Assembly: GCA_017883345.1 (NCBI GenBank)
Contig: JADGNT010000055.1
Span: 1-12,630 of the forward strand
Direction of reading: 5' to 3'
Source of the DNA: Candidatus Solibacter sp.
GTDB lineage: Bacteria > Acidobacteriota > Terriglobia > Bryobacterales > Bryobacteraceae
DNA: 12,630 nucleotides
This document shows, in pieces, positions 7,923 through 12,630 of this stretch (position 1 is its first letter; each line of letters starts with the position of its first letter). The notes under the pieces were generated by a model. It made no database searches. It had not been told where the DNA came from and saw only the letters and a program-made list of their open reading frames with translations. A program made the position numbers and the translations under genes.

Positions 7923-7953
7923 TCACCTCCGGACTATAGATATACGGAGGTGA
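7923..7953 (-). promoter_or_regulatory. Hairpin sequestering the ribosome binding site of the zinc-ribbon gene
   Basis: In the minus-strand RNA, UCACCUCCG (7953 to 7945) pairs perfectly over 9 bp with CGGAGGUGA (7931 to 7923), around an AU-rich 13-nt loop. The second arm is the Shine-Dalgarno for the ATG at 7917-7919. The first arm mimics the anti-Shine-Dalgarno of 16S rRNA. When folded, the site would be hidden; ribosomes leaving recJ, a ligand, a protein or heat could open it. A chance palindrome around a consensus Shine-Dalgarno, or a structure acting in transcription, are alternatives; no U-tract follows it. Confidence 0.5.
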
Positions 7954-7976
7954 CGGCGGATTTGTTTCAACCGGCT

Positions 7977-9731
7977 TCACGCCGGGCGGAAATCTTTCAG
8001 GATGGCGGCCCAGGAGGGATAGCCTCGGGCGGCCGAGTACGCGTCTTCTTCCAGATTGAAGGCCACATCCACTCGGGCGCCGGGCGCGAGTTCTGTGGCG
8101 CGGTGGGCCATGTTCCAGGCCTTGAGCACCAGGCTCCGCCCATTCTGGCGCACCGTGATTCTGAGGTGCTTCTCCTTCATGATGGTGGGTTCTGCGGCAA
8201 CTTCCACGCCCAGCGCGGCGAATAGCGGCGGCGGGTTGCCATGGCCGAACGGGGCCAGCATGAAGAGTTCGTCGATGGCCTGCTCGCTGATCTCGCGCAA
8301 TTCCAGCACGGCGTCGATCTCCAGGCGGGGCAGAAAATCGTCCGCGCTGAGACGCGAGCGGGCGTTCGCATGGAAGCGGCGGCGGAACTCCTCCACATTG
8401 GAGACTTCCATGGTGACGCCGGCGGCGTGCGCGTGGCCGCCGAATCGCACGAAAAGCTCGGACATCGATTCCAGCGCATCCAGCAGGTGGAACGCGGGAA
8501 TGCTGCGGCCCGAGCCCGACGCCAGGCCATCGTCCGGGTTGCGGGCCAGCACAAAGACGGGGCGGTGCAGGCGCTCCACCAGACGGCTGGCCACGATGCC
8601 GAGCACGCCGCGATGCCAGTTTTCGGCGTAGTAAACCAGCGCGCAGGCGGCATCGTCGACGGCGATCTGCTCGCAGGTAGCGACGATTTCGGCTTGCACC
8701 TGCTGGCGCTCGGCGTTTTGATCGTCGAGTTGTTTGGCGAGGTCCCGGGCGCGGGCGGGGTCGTTGGTGAGGAAGAGTTCGATCACGGCACCGGCGGTAT
8801 CCATGCGTCCGGCGGCATTGATACGCGGCCCGATCTGGAAGCCCACCTGGCGCGCGTTGGGCGCTACGCCCACCGTGAAACCGGCCACATCGAGCAGCGC
8901 GCGCAAGCCGGCGTTGCGCACCTTGTCGAGCCCGCGCAGGCCGTGAGTCACCAGGATGCGGTTCTCGCCGGTGAGCGGAACCACGTCGGCCACGGTGGCA
9001 ATCGCCACCAGCTTGAGGAACGATTCCGCGACGCGCCGGACCTTCTCCGCCGGCCAGCCCATGTGCGGCAAGAGCGCCTGGATCAATTTGAAGGCCACAC
9101 CGGCGCCGCACAGGTTCTTTTCCACGTACGGGCAATCCGGACGATTGGGATTGAGCACGGCGAGCGCGGGCGGGAGGCCGGTCTCCGGCAGGTGATGGTC
9201 GGTGACGATGACGTCGATGCCGAGTTCGCCGGCGCGGCGCACCACTTCGGCGGCGCGGATGCCGGTATCCACGCTGACAATCAGCTTCACCCCCTGAACG
9301 GCTGCGGCTTCGACCACTTCGCTCCGCATGCCGTAGCCGTCCTTCAGGCGGTGCGGCACGTGATACGCGGGTGTGCCGCCGGCGAGTTCGAAGGCCTTGA
9401 TGAGGAGCACCACGCTGGTGGTGCCGTCGACGTCGTAGTCGCCGTAGATCAGGATGCGCTCGCGCTCGCGGATAGCGCGCGCGATGCGCTCAATGGCGAC
9501 CGGCATGTCGCGCAGGGTCAGCGGATCGTGCAGTTCTTCGAAGGCCGGGTGCAGGAAGCGGTGGGCGGCCGCGGGGTCTCTGAATCCGCGGTGCACGAGC
9601 ACTTGGGCGGCGGGCGGCCCGACTTCGAGGGCGGCGGACAGCGCGGCGACGGTATTGGCTTCGGGCGCGGGCAATACCCAGCGCGACCCCTGACTAACGG
9701 CCGGACTAATTCTTGGAGTAATACCCGCCAA
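7977..9731 (-). CDS. recJ: Single-stranded-DNA-specific exonuclease RecJ
   Basis: 584 residues, typical for bacterial RecJ, a 5'-to-3' single-strand DNA exonuclease in recombination and mismatch repair. DHH-domain motifs are all present: YGDYDVDGTTS (96-106), SVDTG (153-157), VTDHH (176-180) and ATVADVVPL (245-253). GPRINAAGRMD (301-311) follows. The DHHA1 part has NWHRGVLGIVASRL (371-384), SGSGRSIPAFHL (405-416) and RFGGHAHAAG (429-438), then a C-terminal OB-like region. The metal-binding Asp/His residues therefore look intact. The likely start is a TTG at 9729-9731, which overlaps the end of the preceding gene by 26 bp and has GAAGG eight bases upstream, suggesting translational coupling. 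The conserved region begins near RWVLP (17-21), so a slightly later start is possible but no ATG or GTG is available there. Confidence 0.95.
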   Translation of the reverse strand: MAGITPRISPAVSQGSRWVLPAPEANTVAALSAALEVGPPAAQVLVHRGFRDPAAAHRFLHPAFEELHDPLTLRDMPVAIERIARAIRERERILIYGDYDVDGTTSVVLLIKAFELAGGTPAYHVPHRLKDGYGMRSEVVEAAAVQGVKLIVSVDTGIRAAEVVRRAGELGIDVIVTDHHLPETGLPPALAVLNPNRPDCPYVEKNLCGAGVAFKLIQALLPHMGWPAEKVRRVAESFLKLVAIATVADVVPLTGENRILVTHGLRGLDKVRNAGLRALLDVAGFTVGVAPNARQVGFQIGPRINAAGRMDTAGAVIELFLTNDPARARDLAKQLDDQNAERQQVQAEIVATCEQIAVDDAACALVYYAENWHRGVLGIVASRLVERLHRPVFVLARNPDDGLASGSGRSIPAFHLLDALESMSELFVRFGGHAHAAGVTMEVSNVEEFRRRFHANARSRLSADDFLPRLEIDAVLELREISEQAIDELFMLAPFGHGNPPPLFAALGVEVAAEPTIMKEKHLRITVRQNGRSLVLKAWNMAHRATELAPGARVDVAFNLEEDAYSAARGYPSWAAILKDFRPA

Positions 9732-10197
9732 GCGAGTCGCCTTCGTCCAGATCGCCCTCGGCCATGGAGTTGGCGATCTCGTCTTCCGCGACCAGGAATT
9801 CGTCGTACCAGTCGGGCTGGAGTTCGTACACGTAGAGGTTGGAACTGTGGTGGAACGCCAGTTCGAGCGAGCAGGTCACGCCTTCGTAAATGCGTAGCTT
9901 GCGAAGGCGGTTCTCGTAGTCGCGCTGCTGGTCGCGGTCCATGCCGACTTCCTCGATCTGCTCCAGCAGGTCGTCAATGTCGCCGGCCTCGAATTCGCGG
10001 GTGGCGAAGAGGATCATCTTGACGCCGGTCTTGATGGCGGTATCCAGAAACATCCGGTAATCGGGATGATGCTCACTGTCCCAAAGCACCATTTGGGGGT
10101 CTTCGAGGGTTCCCGGGGTGCTGCGGAAAACGGCCAGGTCGCGCGATTCGAGATAGTCCAGGATTTCGCGCTTGAGTGTATCGAGATTCAGGTCCAC
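9706..10197 (-). CDS. Acidic hypothetical protein, 163 residues
   Basis: The start is a GTG at 10195-10197, preceded by GAGGAAG four bases upstream, a strong ribosome binding site. The protein is soluble and acidic, with no signal or membrane segment. It opens with MDLNLDTLKREILDYLES (1-18) and has a central WDSEHHPDYRMFLDTA region (39-54). KMILFATREFEAGDIDDLLEQ follows (60-80, split by a strand-helix boundary), then a charged helical part (84-104). Strand-like LYVYELQPDWYDEFL (121-135) precedes an acidic tail (137-155). I recognise no named family. Its 3' end overlaps recJ, and it starts only 20 bp after the end of the extended aldehyde-dehydrogenase frame, so it lies in the same minus-strand transcription unit. 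A link to RecJ or to the microcompartment genes is suggested only by this position. Confidence 0.8.
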   Translation of the reverse strand: MDLNLDTLKREILDYLESRDLAVFRSTPGTLEDPQMVLWDSEHHPDYRMFLDTAIKTGVKMILFATREFEAGDIDDLLEQIEEVGMDRDQQRDYENRLRKLRIYEGVTCSLELAFHHSSNLYVYELQPDWYDEFLVAEDEIANSMAEGDLDEGDSLGGYYSKN

Positions 10198-10217
10198 GTC
10201 GCTTCCTCAGCTTATGA

Positions 10218-10403
10218 CTACACCAGAATATCAGACGGATTGGCCAGGTCGCGGGCGGAAGGCGTAACGATCGTCTTCGGCCCAATGTAGATCTTGCGGT
10301 TCTCTTTGATCGCCTGGCGCACGTCCGCCTCGCAAACGAACTCCACCGGCGTGGGAGGCGGAGCAGCGGGAAGTGGAGGCGTTTTTGCGCCGGGGTCCGC
10401 CAG
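10218..10403 (-). pseudogene. Detached C-terminal module of the aldehyde dehydrogenase frame
   Basis: Immediately after the dehydrogenase TGA (10404-10406) the same frame continues for 61 codons to a TAG at 10218-10220. It reads as a Pro-rich linker (residues 1-19) followed by a compact module: EFVCEADVRQAIKENRK (21-37), IYIGPKTIVTPSARDLA (38-54) and a short tail ending DILV. Third codon positions keep the strong GC bias, so the stretch has been under coding constraint until recently. No start codon with a ribosome binding site is visible; the only in-frame candidate is a GTG at 10344-10346. It therefore looks like the original C-terminus of the dehydrogenase, now cut off by a nonsense codon or reached by readthrough. 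The module's precise family is not recognised. Confidence 0.6.
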
Positions 10404-12092
10404 TCAGCTATAGCCGCCGGATTCTTGCGATCCGCTTTGCGAACCAGCCGGCGCGGTGCCGCGGCGGGCCAGAAAGCGGTCGACCACTTCGGCGGCAACG
10501 CCGGCCACCACGGACTGCCGGACCGCGGGTTGCGGCGGGGCCGGCGTGGAACATCCGCAGGATGGGGCCGCTGCCGCAGGCTGGGTTGTCGGTGGCGCCA
10601 CGGCGATGCCGCGCGAGGCGAGGTAGCGTTCCACCGCGGAGACTACGGCCGCGCGATCGATGGCGCCGCCGCCGCCGGTGGCGGGCATGGGGCCATCCTG
10701 CGCCTTGTCGTAATCTAGAGGCATTTCGAACGCCTCTTCGGGCGTGCGGACGGTGTACGCCAACCGCTTGATGTTGATCAGGTGCAGCGGGCCGACGTTG
10801 TCGGAGGTGCTGTTTCCCGCCATGGCGCCGCAGCCCAGCGTCATCGAGGGGAAGACGTTGGTGGTGATGCCCGTGGAGCCTTGCGGAGCCGGCGTGTTGA
10901 CCAGCACCCGCATGGCCGGCATGCGCATGCCGTATTCGCGGATGCGCGTATCGTTCTTCGCGTAGATGGCGGCGGTGTGTCCGGCGCCGCCGAACTTGAG
11001 CAGTCCGAAACAGGTGTCGAGCGCCGTGGCGTAATCGGCCACGAAGATCAGCGAAAGCACCGGCGAGAGTTTCTCCGCGGAGAGCGGGAACTTCTTGCCG
11101 ACGCCCGCGATTTCGCAGCAGATGATGGAGGTGTCGGACGGCACTTCGAAACCGGCCATCTGCGCAATCTTGGTGGGCGCCTGGCCGACGCACTGCGGAT
11201 TCACGGTCCAGTTGGGCGTGATCAGCAGTTTGCCGAGCGCGTCCGACTGCTGGTCGTTGCAGAGATACGCCTTGTGCTGTTTGAGCAGCGCCAGGATGCG
11301 GTCGCGCAGCGAGTACTCGGCCACGAGAGCCTGCTCGCTGGAGCAGACGGTGCCGTAATCGAAGGATTTTCCGGTGACGATCTTGGCGATGGCGTCTTCC
11401 AGGTCGGCCGAGGTGTCCACCAGGACGGGCACGTTGCCCGGTCCCACGCCGAACGCCGGCTTGCCGCTGGAGTAGGCGGCTTTCACCATGGCGTGCCCGC
11501 CGGTGGCCAGGATCACAGAGACGCGCTCATGGTGCATCAGGGCGCTGATGCCTTCCATGGTGGCGCGGTCCACGCATTGAATGATGTCTTCGGGCGCGCC
11601 GGCTTCGAGCGCCGCCTGGTAGAGGACGGCGGCCGTCGCGCAAGTGCACTTGAACGCGCGGGGGTGCGGGCTGATGACGATGGCGTTGCCGGCCTTGAGG
11701 GAGACCAAGGTCTTCGACATGGCCGTGGAGGTGGGATTGGTGGTGGGCAGAATGGCCGCCACCACGCCCATCGGCACGCCGATCTCGACAATCTTTTCGT
11801 CGGGGAGTTCGCGCAGAATGCCGACCGTCTTGATGCCGCGCATACGCCGCGGCAGCCAGTCGCAGTTCAGCAGATTCTTGATGTACTTGTCTTTGGCGTT
11901 GCCATAGCCGGTCTCTTCGACGGCCAGATCGGCCAGGCGTTTGGCGTTAGCGCGCGCCGCCGCGGCCATGCGCTCCACAATGGCGTCCACCTGCTCCTGC
12001 GAATACGTGCGGTATTTCTGCCAGGCGGCGAACGCCTTTTCGACTTTGGTGCGGACCTCCTGTATGGACAGGAGATCTTTGTCTTCGAGCAT
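10404..12092 (-). CDS. CoA-acylating aldehyde dehydrogenase of a bacterial microcompartment (EutE/PduP family)
   Basis: 562 residues; EutE/PduP enzymes are usually about 460. The core (about 1-450) oxidises an aldehyde to acyl-CoA with NAD+. Visible motifs are VAAILPTTNPTSTAMSK (111-127), VILATGGHAMVKAAY (193-207), GVGPGNVPV (215-223) and FDYGTVCSSEQ (244-254), with C250 the catalytic Cys. The extra C-terminus holds two related amphipathic helices, IDRAAVVSAVERYLASRG (478-495) and VAAEVVDRFLARRG (532-545), separated by a Pro/Ala linker with C512-G-C514. Such helices at termini of microcompartment enzymes act as encapsulation peptides. The gene starts 6 bp after the shell gene stop, so the two are surely co-transcribed; the start has only a weak ribosome binding site, fitting coupling. 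The TGA stop is followed by an open, coding-like extension in the same frame. Substrate aldehyde is unknown because no signature enzyme is nearby. Confidence 0.92.
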   Translation of the reverse strand: MLEDKDLLSIQEVRTKVEKAFAAWQKYRTYSQEQVDAIVERMAAAARANAKRLADLAVEETGYGNAKDKYIKNLLNCDWLPRRMRGIKTVGILRELPDEKIVEIGVPMGVVAAILPTTNPTSTAMSKTLVSLKAGNAIVISPHPRAFKCTCATAAVLYQAALEAGAPEDIIQCVDRATMEGISALMHHERVSVILATGGHAMVKAAYSSGKPAFGVGPGNVPVLVDTSADLEDAIAKIVTGKSFDYGTVCSSEQALVAEYSLRDRILALLKQHKAYLCNDQQSDALGKLLITPNWTVNPQCVGQAPTKIAQMAGFEVPSDTSIICCEIAGVGKKFPLSAEKLSPVLSLIFVADYATALDTCFGLLKFGGAGHTAAIYAKNDTRIREYGMRMPAMRVLVNTPAPQGSTGITTNVFPSMTLGCGAMAGNSTSDNVGPLHLINIKRLAYTVRTPEEAFEMPLDYDKAQDGPMPATGGGGAIDRAAVVSAVERYLASRGIAVAPPTTQPAAAAPSCGCSTPAPPQPAVRQSVVAGVAAEVVDRFLARRGTAPAGSQSGSQESGGYS

Positions 12093-12098
12093 GGCCCG

Positions 12099-12380
12099 TT
12101 ACTTCTTGCTATTGCCCGTAGGGAGGATTTTCTCGACCTCCTCATGCGGGCGGGGAATCACGTGGACGCCCACCAGCTCACCGACGCGGCGGGCCGCGGC
12201 CGCGCCCGCGTCCGTGGCGGCCTTGACCGCGCCCACGTCGCCGCGAACCTGCACTACTACCAGGCCGGCGCCGACGAATTCCTTGCCGATCAGGACCACG
12301 TTGGCGGTCTTGACCATGGCGTCGGCGGCTTCGATAGCGCCGATCAAACCCTTTGTTTCAATGAGACCCAGGGCCTCCAT
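12099..12380 (-). CDS. Bacterial microcompartment hexameric shell protein (BMC-H, PduA/EutM type)
   Basis: 93 residues from the second of two adjacent ATG codons; GGAGG lies seven bases before it and four before the first ATG. The sequence is a single BMC domain: [19 protein letters not shown] (2-20), K24 in AMVKTAN (the conserved lateral Lys position), [19 protein letters not shown] (45-63) and [15 protein letters not shown] (73-87). These proteins form hexagonal tiles of the polyhedral shell, with a central pore for metabolites. The pore-loop segment here reads F35-V-G-A-G39, where PduA has KIGSG, so a serine in the pore is replaced by alanine. The C-terminal tail is short and ends in SKK. 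It is the first gene of the visible minus-strand run, directly upstream of the aldehyde dehydrogenase it probably encloses. No pentamer or trimer shell gene is present in the window. Confidence 0.95.
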   Translation of the reverse strand: MEALGLIETKGLIGAIEAADAMVKTANVVLIGKEFVGAGLVVVQVRGDVGAVKAATDAGAAAARRVGELVGVHVIPRPHEEVEKILPTGNSKK

Positions 12381-12521
12381 CATGTTGCCTCCGTGCAGTG
12401 AAAGATTAAACGTAGCACAATTCGGGCTGGGGGGAAGGGTGGAGACGCGGCGCCCGGGCGGGTTGGAAGGAGCGTCCCCGGGGCCATACGCGGTGGAGCG
12501 GAGCTGGTTCCAGGAGTTTCG

Positions 12522-12575
12522 TGAGCCGGGCGGGACTCGAACCCGAGCCGGGTATTGACAGGATTTAAGTTATTG
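12522..12575 (-). other. tRNA 3'-end-like remnant, possible attachment site
   Basis: On the minus strand, the 13 bases at 12533-12545 read GGGTTCGAGTCCC, the consensus T-arm of a tRNA with its 7-nt loop (12535-12541). They are followed by CCGGCTC and A (12529-12523, 12522), which fits the acceptor 3' strand and discriminator base. Upstream, ACTTAAATCC (around 12562-12571) resembles an anticodon arm of a Leu(TAA)-type tRNA. No matching 5' acceptor strand or D-arm is found before the window edge, and one T-stem pair is mismatched. I read it as the 3' part of a tRNA left by integration; a chance match is possible. GAGCCGGG is repeated on both sides of the T-arm (12523-12530 and 12545-12552). Confidence 0.45.
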
Positions 12576-12630
12576 ATTCGGCAAGTCGGACGAAACGCTG
12601 AAACCGCTCAAAATCGACCAAGTGTCACCA

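Noticed and set aside
8241..10022. A 593-codon plus-strand frame opposite recJ and the 163-residue gene
   Set aside because: RecJ has all catalytic motifs on the other strand; the antisense product has shadow composition and no recognisable motif.
10380..10410. Selenocysteine insertion at the TGA of the aldehyde dehydrogenase
   Set aside because: Only a small GGCG/CGCC stem with a CAAAAA loop follows, without the features of a bacterial SECIS element, and no Cys or Sec is expected in this linker.
10782..12401. A 539-codon open frame on the plus strand opposite the dehydrogenase and shell genes
   Set aside because: It is antisense to two clearly recognised genes, is full of His, Arg, Gly and Ala typical of complementary-strand translation at high GC, and shows no domain.
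12522..12630. A complete tRNA gene on the minus strand
   Set aside because: No 5' acceptor strand complementary to the 3' end and no D-arm are found, so only a fragment is supported.
1..12630. CRISPR array, rRNA, insertion sequence or transposase
   Set aside because: No regularly spaced direct repeats, rRNA-like segments or transposase motifs were seen on either strand.

Overview
The window looks like chromosomal DNA from a high-GC Gram-negative bacterium. The best guess is Acidobacteriota of the Solibacter/Bryobacter type. The reasons are an Oar-like TonB-dependent transporter with an N-terminal carboxypeptidase-regulatory-like domain, a secreted PQQ-type beta-propeller protein that opens with a WPWWRGP-like segment, strongly GC-biased third codon positions, and palindromic intergenic repeats. 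This assignment is an inference from gene content and style; no marker gene is present.

Left part (1-2970): an ambiguous open reading edge, then a secreted PQQ-like propeller protein (+), a small uncharacterised gene on the minus strand that overlaps the propeller gene's 3' end, and a divergent NAD-dependent epimerase/dehydratase (+). Three consecutive perfect hairpins sit between this epimerase and the convergent TonB-dependent receptor.

Middle (2971-7919): a 974-residue outer-membrane TonB-dependent receptor (-), a 203-bp divergent spacer dominated by a perfect 24-bp inverted repeat, rmuC (+), a convergent spacer with a UUCG-loop hairpin, and a small zinc-ribbon membrane protein (-). The ribosome binding site of the zinc-ribbon gene lies inside a 9-bp hairpin.

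Right part (7923-12383, all minus strand, transcribed right to left): a bacterial microcompartment (BMC) hexameric shell protein of the PduA/EutM type, followed 6 bp later by a CoA-acylating aldehyde dehydrogenase of the EutE/PduP family. The dehydrogenase carries two similar C-terminal amphipathic helices that look like encapsulation peptides. Its reading frame is stopped by a TGA, but the same frame then runs on for 61 clean codons and ends 20 bp before the next gene. This points to a recently truncated enzyme or to stop readthrough. Next come an acidic conserved-looking protein of unknown function and recJ, which overlap by 26 bp, then the zinc-ribbon gene. The shell gene and dehydrogenase would act together: the enzyme would oxidise a reactive aldehyde to an acyl-CoA inside a protein shell. 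No signature enzyme, PduL, alcohol dehydrogenase or BMC pentamer gene is visible here, so the rest of the system must be beyond the right edge, elsewhere in the genome, or absent.

Right edge (12384-12630): no gene is seen. A minus-strand sequence resembles the 3' end of a tRNA without a recognisable 5' half. This is a common scar of integration into a tRNA gene, so the BMC genes may sit at the border of a transferred island.
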